From VMCP01 sp964527775 (GTDB lineage: Bacteria; Bacteroidota; Bacteroidia; NS11-12g; UBA955), in the NCBI GenBank assembly GCA_964527775.1, contig CAZGQS010000002.1:1-64000 (forward strand): a stretch of 64,000 bases of DNA, read 5' to 3'. The notes beneath the pieces were generated by a model, which was given only the letters and a program-made list of their open reading frames with translations, ran no database searches and had not been told where the DNA came from. This document shows, in pieces, positions 44,701-53,379 of this stretch (its first letter is position 1; every line of letters begins with the position of its first letter). The position numbers were made by a program, and so were the translations under genes.

Positions 44701-45510
44701 CCAGGACAAGCCTTTTTTGCTATTGCTACTGGAAGTGAAGCTTCTGTGACGTTCTCTGAATCAGCAAAAGGAAATTCATTTACCAATACCTTTAGAACCA
44801 CTGTTCCAGATGCCAAGATGGCATTGAGATTGTTTCACAAAGATTCATTTGCCACTGAAGCGACTTCCTGTGATGGAATTACCGCTTATTTTTCGAAGGA
44901 ATATTCCAATGGGGTAGATTTTGACGATGTTGTGAAATTAAACAACCTTGATGAGACCCTTTCTTGGCTTCTTGATGGAAAAACATTAGCAAAACAAAAT
45001 GCAAGTTTGCCAGAAAGTTCAAGTGTGATGCCGCTTTCCATTAAACAGTATCGTGAGAAAAATTATGTTTTAGTAGTTGATTTTGAAGGTGAACTGACTC
45101 TACAACCATATTTGTTTGATAAAATCTTAAATTTACAATATCGTATAGATGCAGGTCAGAATGATTTCTTCTTTGATGTTCTAGCCCCAGGTAGTGATGC
45201 GAGCGATAGATTTCAAATTGTGTTTAAGGAAAAATCAACGTCTAATGTTTATCAGGTTTATCGTTCGGAGGTACAGGTTCATCCAAATCCTTCAGAAAAT
45301 CATCAAATTCAAGTTGTTGGTTTTATGAGCTCTGACCCCGTGAAAATTGAAGTACTTGATGTTCATGGGCGAACTGTACATAAACAGAGTTTACCCTGTT
45401 ATTTGGGATTAGAGAACATTCAATTGCCAGTGAATTTATCACCAGCATGTTACACCCTTTTGCTCAATTCAAAAAGCCAATCTGTAACGTGTAAATTGAT
45501 TTTGAAATAA
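41725..45510 (+). CDS. T9SS-exported beta-helix adhesin-like protein with InlB-type repeats
   Basis: The 1261-residue protein has a signal peptide (LIILPFLFHSVLFSA). A polymorphic-outer-membrane-protein-like beta-helix (about 30-330) shows repeated GGGxxNxxG and NxTFxxN turns (ECQLIRNSAGFGGGFVNNGG, NNCTFSNNKSTERGGG). InlB B-repeat-like domains follow (GYRFSYWKNVNSGNSVS, then EYYFNGWNTNATGTGTNFSPG and LTLYAVW). A long beta-rich region with VERYFPAKRAYRLVSSAV comes next, then a T9SS sorting domain (VQVHPNPSENHQIQV). It is probably a surface adhesin; no enzymatic residues are visible. ATG 41725 is chosen because earlier starts fall inside ssrA. Confidence 0.85.
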   Translation: MITLNNLRFLIILPFLFHSVLFSATRYVTSNSTSSSGGLAYEIAQASSGDVVEIQNNIVISAQISISKTITINGNGNSISVQTPGVDDNGVNNTSPSTHRLFSVTGNSITVTLNNIRLRGGDIMGGCIYNTAKDLVLNRVILSNGRNSMPGAPQYSQGGGAIHNAGGTIYMNECQLIRNSAGFGGGFVNNGGTMYVEQTTFAENRSEISNGGGGGCENKSGGTLVLNNCTFSNNKSTERGGGINNNGSGSKVYVLNSTFTGNVAYGSTYGGALDNRSDALVLNCIFAYNYSITSGNFSSPTSYRLDDFSSPGGNGTQTYYSIYHASVNSFLTGSNGNIPYGGDPDGSDNDIFAGGIYTKITDGTGSEIGTAKVFQPYLVSNLTKTATLQLGSFPNQSSNKGVVTGFTPGNGTISIGYKNPSTGSWVNLLNSAASNNVVTVDQLDSTRSNTPTRGSVETEINTVYMLKVLKGTNGSSTGGSLYGDIYESGEQVTLTAFPNTGYRFSYWKNVNSGNSVSTSNPWTLTITKDSTVEPVFVTSTNYSVTYIGNNQTNGNAPSVQSFTTGGSVTLSGKNTLYKDEYYFNGWNTNATGTGTNFSPGTVYSTSSNLTLYAVWVPYVKYYVKSGSTSSLNATSSWSGTKDGTGGSPTNFANDKIFILSNTAGSTSFTTGGTWTVEGAVQIPVGATLNISSNTTTTFSNDVTNEGVIIGGSGSTLVLDGTDMQFVGGRNQLINLVCDNSAGITFTDSTDIYESLELLQGTLFPGNKFTFKSNATKTAILKPVVNGASVSGNVTVERYFPAKRAYRLVSSAVSSSGSIRENWQEAGRTKSGLGTHITGSTNGADGLDATLTGNTSLFVYNNSSSSWVALTNTSVTKLNRNTPYRLMIRGDRTVSLATNTPPPTNTILRAKGTLGIGTINMLMGNQGSGDNLFVANPYQSPVDLNTVVTSSSKIDNDVWFWDPQLSTRGAYVSVDVSTNTTTNSSSAANKFLQPGQAFFAIATGSEASVTFSESAKGNSFTNTFRTTVPDAKMALRLFHKDSFATEATSCDGITAYFSKEYSNGVDFDDVVKLNNLDETLSWLLDGKTLAKQNASLPESSSVMPLSIKQYREKNYVLVVDFEGELTLQPYLFDKILNLQYRIDAGQNDFFFDVLAPGSDASDRFQIVFKEKSTSNVYQVYRSEVQVHPNPSENHQIQVVGFMSSDPVKIEVLDVHGRTVHKQSLPCYLGLENIQLPVNLSPACYTLLLNSKSQSVTCKLILK

Positions 45511-45517
45511 GACGTAA

Positions 45518-46168
45518 TCACTCCCGAATCTCGGCAAAAAATTGGTCCAAATACTCCAACATGAATTCATGCCTTTCTTGTGCCATCTCTCTTCCCGTTT
45601 TGGTGTTCATTAAATCTTTCAGCAACAATAACTTCTCATAAAAATGATTCACTGAAGGTTGTTTGCCTTTTTTGTACTCCTCTTTGGTCATTTCTAAATT
45701 GGGTGGGATCTCCGGATTGTAAATTTCGTTGCCCTTGAATCCGCCATAGTTGAATGCCCGTGCAATGCCAATCGCTCCAATGGCGTCAAGCCGGTCAGCG
45801 TCTTGAACAATGTCTAATTCTTTTGAATGGAAGGTTCTTTCCGACTTTCCACCCTTGAAAGAAATATTTTCAATGATTGAAACTACATGATTGATTTTAA
45901 TAGAATCAAATCCCTCGGAACTAAGAAACACTCTTGCTGTTTCTGGACCAATTTGTTCGTTTCCGTTGTGAAACTTAGAATCGGCAATGTCATGCAGCAG
46001 CGCCGCAAGAAGCACCACCTCAGTGTCAATGTCAGATTCGCCGCTTGCAATTTTTTGGGCGTTTAAATACACCCTGTGGGTGTGCCACCAGTCGTGCCCG
46101 CCTTCAGAATTTTTCAACGTCTGCTGAACATAGTTGATGGTTTTATCTATTATTGAACTTGATTCCAT
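45518..46168 (-). CDS. HD-domain phosphohydrolase
   Basis: The 216-residue cytoplasmic metal-dependent phosphohydrolase has the HD set as GHDWWHTHRVYLNA (first His), LLAALLHDIADSKF (His-Asp) and DIVQDADRLDAIGAIGIARAF (distal Asp). This spacing is typical of the YedJ/HDIG-like stand-alone group that acts on nucleotides or small phosphoesters. The substrate is unknown. ATG 46168 is chosen because CATCTTTG, a near match to the promoter box, lies just upstream at 46179-46186. It is convergent with the beta-helix gene at 7 bp. Confidence 0.88.
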   Translation of the reverse strand: MESSSIIDKTINYVQQTLKNSEGGHDWWHTHRVYLNAQKIASGESDIDTEVVLLAALLHDIADSKFHNGNEQIGPETARVFLSSEGFDSIKINHVVSIIENISFKGGKSERTFHSKELDIVQDADRLDAIGAIGIARAFNYGGFKGNEIYNPEIPPNLEMTKEEYKKGKQPSVNHFYEKLLLLKDLMNTKTGREMAQERHEFMLEYLDQFFAEIRE

Positions 46169-46194
46169 TTTGTTATCGCAAAGATGCATTGAAC

Positions 46195-46953
46195 ATGAAT
46201 AAAATTTTTCTTCTTTTCTGGGGATTATTTATCCTCCCAATTTCCGGAAAAGCACAACATAGCGGTGGTAATTTTAGTTTCTGGGCTCGTCAAGATTCAT
46301 CTTCCCAAGGGATGCAAAAACACTTAGATTCGCTGTTTGGTGACTCGTTTGATATGGAGTTGGGGTTAATGTCGAACACCTTATTCGAGAAACACATTGG
46401 CGGTCAGGGGCAGTCGTTGTTGGGTTTGAAACTCGAAAGAAAAAACATCCCCCGAGAAAAAAGAGATACCTCTAAAAGGCTGCAGCCTTGGGCTATTTTA
46501 GATATTGTTACGGAGCGAGATACTTGGTTAAATCTGGCGGTGGGGTTGGAGCGATACGATTCGCTGAGCAAGTTTGAAGATGTTGATTGGCAGAAGTTTG
46601 GATGGGCCAGGAATGTGTCGAAATTCGATGAGCATTTTGTGGCAGATCAGTATATTTTGCCTTTGCCGTGCAATCATTTTCCTATATATGTGGCCTATTG
46701 GGGGCCGGGCGAGTCAACGTTATCAATTGATAATGATTTTGCCGATGGATTGAAATTGGATGATGTTTTACCATTTATGGAAGAGCAAAAATTTCATCAG
46801 GAGGCCTATCACGGAGGGCATTGCATGGAGATTTTCAGGGAGGTCATTTTTGATATTCAGACGCGACACGCTGACATACGTGAGATCAACGACTTTGTGG
46901 AGAAATTGACGGCGATGGGGTTTCGCTTGAAGGTGATGTACCCGGTAGATTAG
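46195..46953 (+). CDS. uncharacterised exported protein
   Basis: The 252-residue protein has a signal peptide ending SGKA-Q. The mature part (SGGNFSFWARQDSSS, then SLLGLKLERKNIPREKRDT, LPLPCNHFPIYVAYWGPG, AYHGGHCMEIFREV) shows no family I recognise. It diverges from the HD gene across 26 bp and ends 14 bp from the convergent YqgE gene. Confidence 0.7.
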   Translation: MNKIFLLFWGLFILPISGKAQHSGGNFSFWARQDSSSQGMQKHLDSLFGDSFDMELGLMSNTLFEKHIGGQGQSLLGLKLERKNIPREKRDTSKRLQPWAILDIVTERDTWLNLAVGLERYDSLSKFEDVDWQKFGWARNVSKFDEHFVADQYILPLPCNHFPIYVAYWGPGESTLSIDNDFADGLKLDDVLPFMEEQKFHQEAYHGGHCMEIFREVIFDIQTRHADIREINDFVEKLTAMGFRLKVMYPVD

Positions 46954-46967
46954 GTGTAATGCGCAAT

Positions 46968-47531
46968 CTAGTTGAGGGAGGCGTCATAAGGGGCGTGCGA
47001 GAGCCATTCGTAGGTTCCACCAAGGTCGGTGAGGGCTTGCTTCCAAGCGTCATCGCTGTGCTTGGAAAGATATTCGGGTTTGAATTTGGAGGTGATCCAG
47101 GTCTGGGCGGTCAGTTCTTTCTGAAGTTGACCGGGAGCCCATCCGCAGTAGCCAGAAATGGCGTATGTTTGTTCTTTGTTGAGCAGCCCATTTTTGTAGT
47201 GGGTGAGGATTTCGTAGGTGTCGCCTCCCCAATAGAATCCACATCCAACAGAAACTGAACCCTCAATTTCGGGGTTTTTGTGTAAAATATTGATAGATTC
47301 TTTTTGATCAACAGGCCCACCAAGACAAAGTGGGAGTTCTAATGACGTACTTTTGTCTTCGTTCTCAATACGCACAAAATAAGGAGAAACTTCATTAACA
47401 ACAATGCCCAAGGATCCGTCTTGGTTGTGGTCAATGATAACAATGAGCCTTCTGAAGAAATGCTCATCGGTAATGAACGGTTCTGCTATTAATAGGGTGC
47501 CGTTGGTGATTTGTGCGTTCAAGGACTGCAA
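46968..47531 (-). CDS. YqgE/AlgH family protein, TTG start likely
   Basis: Family motifs are NGTLLIAEPFITDEHFFRRLIVIIDHNQDGSLGIVVN, LCLGGPV and ISGYCGWAPGQLQKEL. Starting at TTG 47531 gives 187 residues, the usual length (as in E. coli YqgE). The frame stays open up to an ATG at 47606, but that would add 25 residues not seen in the family and leave 7 bp to the divergent SusC gene. The role is poorly known; AlgH is linked to alginate regulation in Pseudomonas. Start confidence is moderate. Confidence 0.85.
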   Translation of the reverse strand: MQSLNAQITNGTLLIAEPFITDEHFFRRLIVIIDHNQDGSLGIVVNEVSPYFVRIENEDKSTSLELPLCLGGPVDQKESINILHKNPEIEGSVSVGCGFYWGGDTYEILTHYKNGLLNKEQTYAISGYCGWAPGQLQKELTAQTWITSKFKPEYLSKHSDDAWKQALTDLGGTYEWLSHAPYDASLN

Positions 47532-47613
47532 TGTTATAAAAAAAGTTGAACAATTGGAAAGCCGATTTGGAATAATCGAAAACTTTACATATTGTTGAAA
47601 AAACAATAAGACT

Positions 47614-50514
47614 ATGGATATATCTTACCATAAGTGTACCAAATTATTAACCGCAGCTCTATGTCTATTGGCAGTCAATACGGCAACGGCGCAAACTTCC
47701 AAAGACACGGCAGAGAAGATTGACGAAGTGGTAGTTGTGGGGTATGGTACCGCAAAAGCAAAGGAATTTACAGGGGCAAATGCTACTTTGAAGGGCGAAA
47801 AGTTGGAGAAAATGAACGTTTCTCGAATGGATCAAGCTTTGCAAGGGCAATTAGCTGGGGTTACCGTGAGTACGAATTCAGGTTCACCGGGTGGTGGGTC
47901 TAGCATCAGAATCAGAGGACTTTCCACTTTTGGCGATAACGATCCACTGATTGTGGTTGATGGGGTGATTTATGACTCTGAGGGATTGAACGCTTTGAAT
48001 CCGTCAGACATTGCGTCTATCAACGTGTTGAAAGATGCTACTGCGGGTATATACGGTGTGAGAGCGGCTAACGGGGTAATTTTGATTGAAACAAAAAAGG
48101 GCAGATTGAATGCGGCTCCTCAGTTTGAGGTTTCTGGTTTCCAGGGCTTCCAGCAGACGGCTAAGAAATTAAACATGCTCAATGCCTCTGAATATGCAGT
48201 GTTGAAAAACGAAATGTTTGCCAACGGTAATCGCCCTATGCCTTTTAAGAATACGGCTTTGGGAACAGGAACAAATTGGCAAGATTCTGTTTTTGCAACC
48301 GCACCCATTACTCAGTTGAACATCAGTGCAACTGGTGGTACTGCAACCAGCAGATATTCTATTGGTGGTAGTTATTTTGATCAGCAGGGAATTGTGGGAT
48401 TGGATAAAGCCAGCTTCAAGCGCTTGAATGCTCGTGTCAACTTTGACACCCGTATGTCTGACAAGTTGCAGTTGAGCAGCGTATTTTTATTTACCAATGA
48501 AAACAGATCAGGCCTTCCTGAAAATGGCATTGGTTCTGTGTTGTACAACACCATCAATGCTTATCCCACCGAACCGGTGAGAGATGAGTTTGGTAATTAC
48601 ACTTACTTGAAAGAGGTGAACGATATCATCAATCCGTTGGCTCAAATGCAAAACTCCTACAACTGGGCGGTAGTCAATAAGTTTGTAGGTAAAGAAGAAC
48701 TTGAATGGAAGGTAACTAAGAACTTGACGTTTACCAATCGATTGAACTACAACTACGCGTTGGTTGATAACAAGGTATTTTCTCCCTTGGTGTGGTATGG
48801 ACCCGGAAAGGCTCAGAACACCGCCATCAATGCGAATTTAGATCCTAGCCAAGTTGAAATTGCACCGGGTACTTTGATTGACCGCGGAGCAAGCGTTTAC
48901 GAAGGAAGAAATACTTACGGTGATTTAAACTTTGAAAGTTTCGTAAATCATGTGAAGGAAATCTCAAAAAATTCAATCTTGAAAAGCACTCTGGGTGTTT
49001 CTGTATTCAAGCGTGACGGTTTAGGATTGGGTGGTACTGCATTCAACATTCCAAACAACAGTTTAGATTACGCGGATATCTCAGCGAATTTGGCTCCGGG
49101 CGGATTCTTGAACAACGTGTATTCTTTCCAGTTTCAAGAGCGCTTATTGTCAACGTTCTTCAGAACAGAATATAACCACGCTGGAAAATATATTTTGTCA
49201 GGTATTTTGCGTAGAGATGGATCTTCGAAATTTGGTCCAAACTCACGTTACGGTTTGTTCCCTACGGTTTCAGGTGCTTGGGTGATTTCGGATGAGTCTT
49301 TTTGGACGTTCAAGAAGGTGAGAAGTTTGAAATTACGCAGCAGCTTTGGAGTAAGTGGAAACGACCAAATTGATAATTTCGCTTACCGCGGAATGTTGAA
49401 CGGTGAAGGTGTTTATGTATTTAACGATATCATCACACAAGGGGTTGCCATAGGAAGAGCTTCCAATCCTGATTTGAAATGGGAAACCACTCAACAATTC
49501 AACTTGGGAGTTGATGCAGAGTTGGGTGAGTCGTTCACAGCAGCTTTCAATTTCTTTGTGAAAAACACCCGTGATTTGTTGTTCCAACCCGATGTTTCTG
49601 CTTTGATGGGAACCGCTGGCCCTGGAAGTTATCCTCCAATCATCAATGCTGGTAATGTGCATAACAGAGGTTTAGAGTTGGAATTGGGTTACAGCAAACA
49701 GTTCAGAAAGTACAGCAGTTTGCAAGTGAATTTCAACACTGCCTGGTTGAGAAATAAGGTAACAGCAACTCCAGAAGGGGTTGACTTCATTCCTGGAGCT
49801 CCTTTTGGGGTAGGTGGAAATATAGCTACTCGTTTCCAAACCGGTTTCCCTATTGGTTATTTCTTCGGATATGAGGTTGCAGGAGTATATCAAACTCAAG
49901 CCGAAATTGATGCGTCCCCAGTAAAACAAGCTGGAGCGAAGCCAGGAGATTTGAAATTTGTAGATCAAAACGGAGACGGTGTAATCAATTTCAGCAACGA
50001 TTCAGACAAGAAGATGATTGGATCTCCGATTCCTGATTTTACGTTTGGTTTGGCTTTGAATTTCCGATATAAAAGTTTTGATGTTTCGGCAAATTTGTAT
50101 GCTGCTGTTGGACAAGAGATTGTGCGCAACTACGAGCGTCAACAACCCTATGCCAATCAGTTGAGCTACACCATCAATCGTTGGACCGGCGCTGGCAGTA
50201 CCGATGAAAACCCAAGATTAACCACAGATTTGAACCGCAACACTGTGTTCTCTGATTATTTTGTGGAAGATGGTTCATTCTTGAGATTGAGAAATTTTCA
50301 AATTGGTTATTCATTCAGCAACAGAATGTTGAAGAAAATGAGATTCACAACGGCTAGATTCTATTTGGCATCGAACAACTTATTTACTTTGACCCGTTAT
50401 ATGGGCTTTGATCCAGATATTGGATCTGTTGGCGGGCCTTTGGGTTCAGGAATTGATTACGGATTTTATCCCCAGGCTAGAACCGTTTCTTTGGGATTCC
50501 AGTTTAAATTTTAA
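47614..50514 (+). CDS. SusC/RagA-type TonB-dependent glycan transporter
   Basis: The 966-residue outer-membrane importer of oligosaccharides pairs with SusD. The signal peptide (ends NTATA-Q) is followed almost at once by the TonB-box-like EKIDEVVVVGYGTAKAK and the plug (GVTVSTNSGSPGGGSSIRIRG, then LIVVDGVIYDSEG, NPSDIASINVLKDATAGIYGVRAANGV). The N-terminal carboxypeptidase-regulatory-like domain of roughly 90 residues, usual in SusC proteins, is missing. The barrel runs to the terminal FQFKF, with Phe last as expected. It is first in a SusC-SusD-lipoprotein-GH16 operon, so beta-1,3-glucan is the likely cargo. Confidence 0.93.
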   Translation: MDISYHKCTKLLTAALCLLAVNTATAQTSKDTAEKIDEVVVVGYGTAKAKEFTGANATLKGEKLEKMNVSRMDQALQGQLAGVTVSTNSGSPGGGSSIRIRGLSTFGDNDPLIVVDGVIYDSEGLNALNPSDIASINVLKDATAGIYGVRAANGVILIETKKGRLNAAPQFEVSGFQGFQQTAKKLNMLNASEYAVLKNEMFANGNRPMPFKNTALGTGTNWQDSVFATAPITQLNISATGGTATSRYSIGGSYFDQQGIVGLDKASFKRLNARVNFDTRMSDKLQLSSVFLFTNENRSGLPENGIGSVLYNTINAYPTEPVRDEFGNYTYLKEVNDIINPLAQMQNSYNWAVVNKFVGKEELEWKVTKNLTFTNRLNYNYALVDNKVFSPLVWYGPGKAQNTAINANLDPSQVEIAPGTLIDRGASVYEGRNTYGDLNFESFVNHVKEISKNSILKSTLGVSVFKRDGLGLGGTAFNIPNNSLDYADISANLAPGGFLNNVYSFQFQERLLSTFFRTEYNHAGKYILSGILRRDGSSKFGPNSRYGLFPTVSGAWVISDESFWTFKKVRSLKLRSSFGVSGNDQIDNFAYRGMLNGEGVYVFNDIITQGVAIGRASNPDLKWETTQQFNLGVDAELGESFTAAFNFFVKNTRDLLFQPDVSALMGTAGPGSYPPIINAGNVHNRGLELELGYSKQFRKYSSLQVNFNTAWLRNKVTATPEGVDFIPGAPFGVGGNIATRFQTGFPIGYFFGYEVAGVYQTQAEIDASPVKQAGAKPGDLKFVDQNGDGVINFSNDSDKKMIGSPIPDFTFGLALNFRYKSFDVSANLYAAVGQEIVRNYERQQPYANQLSYTINRWTGAGSTDENPRLTTDLNRNTVFSDYFVEDGSFLRLRNFQIGYSFSNRMLKKMRFTTARFYLASNNLFTLTRYMGFDPDIGSVGGPLGSGIDYGFYPQARTVSLGFQFKF

Positions 50515-52007
50515 TGATTAAAGACATGAAAAAAGGAAAATTATTTGGATTGTTGACTGTTGGATTTTTGACTCTGTTTCATTCAGGATGTAAGAAATTC
50601 TTAGATATCAATCCGCTATATACACAAGACGCAGAAAATTATTTTGAAACTGCTGTTGATTATGAGCGTGCACTAACAGGTGCTTATGATTTGTTACAAG
50701 GAACATTCATAGACATTTGGATTGGCGAAATTGCTTCTGACAATTCTATTGCAGGAGGAGAAAGTGTGACTGATTCAGAAGGTCTTCACGAGATGGACGA
50801 AATGAAGCACGACGCGGTAAATCAGGAGTTAAGAAATGTATTTCGTTGGAATTATGCGGGTATTGCCCGTGCTAATTACATTTTGGAGCACAAGAATAAA
50901 ATTGATTTTGACGGTAAAGATAAGATTCTTGCGGAGGCAACTTTCTTGAGGGCATTTTATTATTCTCAATTGGTAAAATACTTTGGCGATGTTCCATTGA
51001 TCATTGACAAGCGCTTGGGTGCTGACGAGGTGACCAAAACAGATAGAACTCCCAAAGCTGAGGTTTATGCCCGAATTGAACAAGATTTGCAATATGCAGC
51101 GGGAATTTTGGATTGGACATCCTCTCAAAAAGGTAGAGTAAACAAAGGTATTTGCTTGTCTTTGTTGGGTAAAGTCTATTTGTATCAAAACAAGTTTGAT
51201 CAAGCTGCTGCCACTTTTCAGCAAGTAATTGATGAAGGTAATTACAGTTTAATTTCTGATGTTACGAAAATGTTTGCAGTTGCCAACGAAGGACATTCTG
51301 AAACGGTTTTTGATGTAGAATATACTGGTGCTGAGGGTGGAAGTTATGGATGTTTGATTTGTTTGGAAGGAAATGCAGCTCCTGGCTTTCATGGAATTCG
51401 TCAATACGACGGTCCAGTGTACGGCGATGGAAACAGCTACAATTTGCCTACCAAAGACCTTTACGATGCTTATGAAGCTGGAGATGTTAGAAGAGATGCT
51501 ACGGTTTTAGATTTGGATGCCTTTATTAAAAAGCAGGCACGTCCCGGAGACATTAAATTCGCCATTGGTGGTGGTGGACACACAGGTTATTACAACAATA
51601 AATACATCAAAAAACAGGGTGAAATTGGTTTGCCAGACAATGATTTGACCAGTCCTGTGAATTATAAATTGATTCGTTATGCGGATGTGTTGTTGATGGC
51701 CGCCGAAGCAAACGCTCGTGCGAGTGCAGCGAATGAGGGACGTGCGTTACAGTATTTGAATCAAGTAAGAACTCGTGCAAAAGTTCAGCCAATTACTGCC
51801 TCAGGAAGTGCATTGGTTGAAGCCATTTGGAACGAGCGCAGATTGGAAATGGCCTGCGAAGGACATAGATTTTTTGATTTAGTGAGAACAGGAAAAGCTG
51901 CTCAAGAGATTAAAGATTTTGTAGTTGGCAAGCATGAGTTATTCCCTATACCACAAGTAGAAATTGACTTATCTGGTGGAAATTGGTCACAAAATCCAAA
52001 TTATTAA
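50514..52007 (+). CDS. SusD/RagB-type glycan-binding lipoprotein
   Basis: The 497-residue surface lipoprotein caps the SusC barrel and captures glycan. The lipobox is LFHSGC, then CKKFLDINPLYTQDAENYFET. Helical TPR-like units include EATFLRAFYYSQLVKYFGDVPL and GRVNKGICLSLLGKVYLYQNKFDQAAATFQQVI. The C-terminal signature is LIRYADVLLMAAEANARA, YLNQVRTRAKV, and AIWNERRLEMACEGHRFFDLVRTGKA. The ATG overlaps the SusC stop (TAATG); ATG 50526 is an alternative. It is coupled tightly with its partner. Confidence 0.95.
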   Translation: MIKDMKKGKLFGLLTVGFLTLFHSGCKKFLDINPLYTQDAENYFETAVDYERALTGAYDLLQGTFIDIWIGEIASDNSIAGGESVTDSEGLHEMDEMKHDAVNQELRNVFRWNYAGIARANYILEHKNKIDFDGKDKILAEATFLRAFYYSQLVKYFGDVPLIIDKRLGADEVTKTDRTPKAEVYARIEQDLQYAAGILDWTSSQKGRVNKGICLSLLGKVYLYQNKFDQAAATFQQVIDEGNYSLISDVTKMFAVANEGHSETVFDVEYTGAEGGSYGCLICLEGNAAPGFHGIRQYDGPVYGDGNSYNLPTKDLYDAYEAGDVRRDATVLDLDAFIKKQARPGDIKFAIGGGGHTGYYNNKYIKKQGEIGLPDNDLTSPVNYKLIRYADVLLMAAEANARASAANEGRALQYLNQVRTRAKVQPITASGSALVEAIWNERRLEMACEGHRFFDLVRTGKAAQEIKDFVVGKHELFPIPQVEIDLSGGNWSQNPNY

Positions 52008-52026
52008 ATAAATTTAAAAAGAGAAT

Positions 52027-53379
52027 ATGAGAAAATTATTTTTAATGTCTATTCTAACCGCAGGAATGTTGGGTTTGAATAGTTGTAAGGACGATGATCC
52101 CAAGTTGGGAGAAGCGCCAACTCAAGCGGATGCCTTATTTACGTATGAGCCATCTGCTACAAATCCTAACATCATCAGGTTTGAAGCAAAGAACAAAACT
52201 TTGACTGCAAAGTGGGATTTCGGAAATGGAACCAACGGAGAAGGTTCTTTGGCAGAAGCTAGTTACCCAAACAAGGGAAGTTATACGGTTACCTTAACCG
52301 TATTCAATTCTGGTGGAAGTGCAAGTACTTCTCAAACTATTACCATTGATCAAGACGATCCAACTTTGTTGAGCGATCCACTTTACACACTTTTGACCGG
52401 TGGTGCATCAGGTAAAGGATACAAAACCTGGGTGATGGATTCAACTCGTGATGTGCACTTTGGTGTGGGTCCTAATCCTTCCTCTGCCTCAGCGGGTAAT
52501 TACCCAGAGTATTATGCTGCTAAGCGTTTAGAAAAAGCGGGTGCAGGTCTTTACAACGACCAATATGTTTTCAGATTGCAAGGCTTTGGTTTTGACATGA
52601 AGACAGGTGGAGATGTTTATTTGAACACCAAACAAGCAGCAAATTTTGCGGGTTCAGCTCAGACCAACGTGGGTGATTACAGAGCACCTTATGATGATCA
52701 ATTGAACGAGAAATGGACATTAACCATGGGTGAGAAAGACACCACATTGACTGTTTCTGGTAAATCATACATTGGTTATATCACAGGAGTACAAACCTAT
52801 AAGATTGTGCGTATTTCTGAAAATGAGTTGTTCTTACGCTACGAAGATGCTGCTGATCCTGCATTGGCTTGGTACATCAGATTGGTTCCAGATGATTATC
52901 CAATCAATGGCGGAGGAGGAGGAGGAACTGATCCTACCTTTGCGTTGCCGTTGGATTTTGAAAGCACAGAGCCTACATTCAATACTTTCGGTGGAAGCAC
53001 TTATTCTTTTGTTGCTAATCCTTCAAAAACAGGGATCAACACTTCTAACAAAGTGTTAGAAACCGTTCACGGTAATGAAACTTGGGCTGGAATTTATGTA
53101 AATATTTCAAGTAAATTTAATTTCTCAACTAAGAAAACCATCACTCTAAAAGTGTGGGCACCAGCAACTGGTGATTTCAGAATCAAACTTGAAAATAGTG
53201 CTGCTACTACTCAGTTTGTGGAGAAAGACGTAACAGTGACCAAAGCCAACGAATGGGTGGAAATCAGTGTAGACTTTAGCGATGCAACAGCAGATTTGTA
53301 TGACCGTTTGGTATTGTTCCCAGGTTGGGGAGTAGCGAATGCAGGTACTTTCTATCTTGACGATATTTCACAGCAATAA
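52027..53379 (+). CDS. PKD-domain surface glycan-binding lipoprotein with C-terminal binding module
   Basis: The 450-residue lipoprotein has lipobox LGLNSC. A PKD domain lies at about 40-115 (AKWDFGNGTNGEGSLAEASY, SYTVTLTVFNSGG). A middle domain spans about 125-290, followed by a Gly6 linker. The C-terminal beta-sandwich, about 305-450, runs from LPLDFESTEPTFNTFGGSTY to AGTFYLDDISQ. This last module resembles the N-terminal module of the GH16 enzyme at 18593-20155. It occupies the SusE/F-like position and should bind glucan on the surface, feeding SusC/D. It lies 19 bp after susD and overlaps the GH16 start by one base. Confidence 0.82.
   Translation: MRKLFLMSILTAGMLGLNSCKDDDPKLGEAPTQADALFTYEPSATNPNIIRFEAKNKTLTAKWDFGNGTNGEGSLAEASYPNKGSYTVTLTVFNSGGSASTSQTITIDQDDPTLLSDPLYTLLTGGASGKGYKTWVMDSTRDVHFGVGPNPSSASAGNYPEYYAAKRLEKAGAGLYNDQYVFRLQGFGFDMKTGGDVYLNTKQAANFAGSAQTNVGDYRAPYDDQLNEKWTLTMGEKDTTLTVSGKSYIGYITGVQTYKIVRISENELFLRYEDAADPALAWYIRLVPDDYPINGGGGGGTDPTFALPLDFESTEPTFNTFGGSTYSFVANPSKTGINTSNKVLETVHGNETWAGIYVNISSKFNFSTKKTITLKVWAPATGDFRIKLENSAATTQFVEKDVTVTKANEWVEISVDFSDATADLYDRLVLFPGWGVANAGTFYLDDISQQ

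Noticed and set aside
46959..47258. 99-residue + strand frame opposite YqgE
   Set aside because: It is a shadow of the well-supported YqgE gene, with low-complexity Gly/Val composition.
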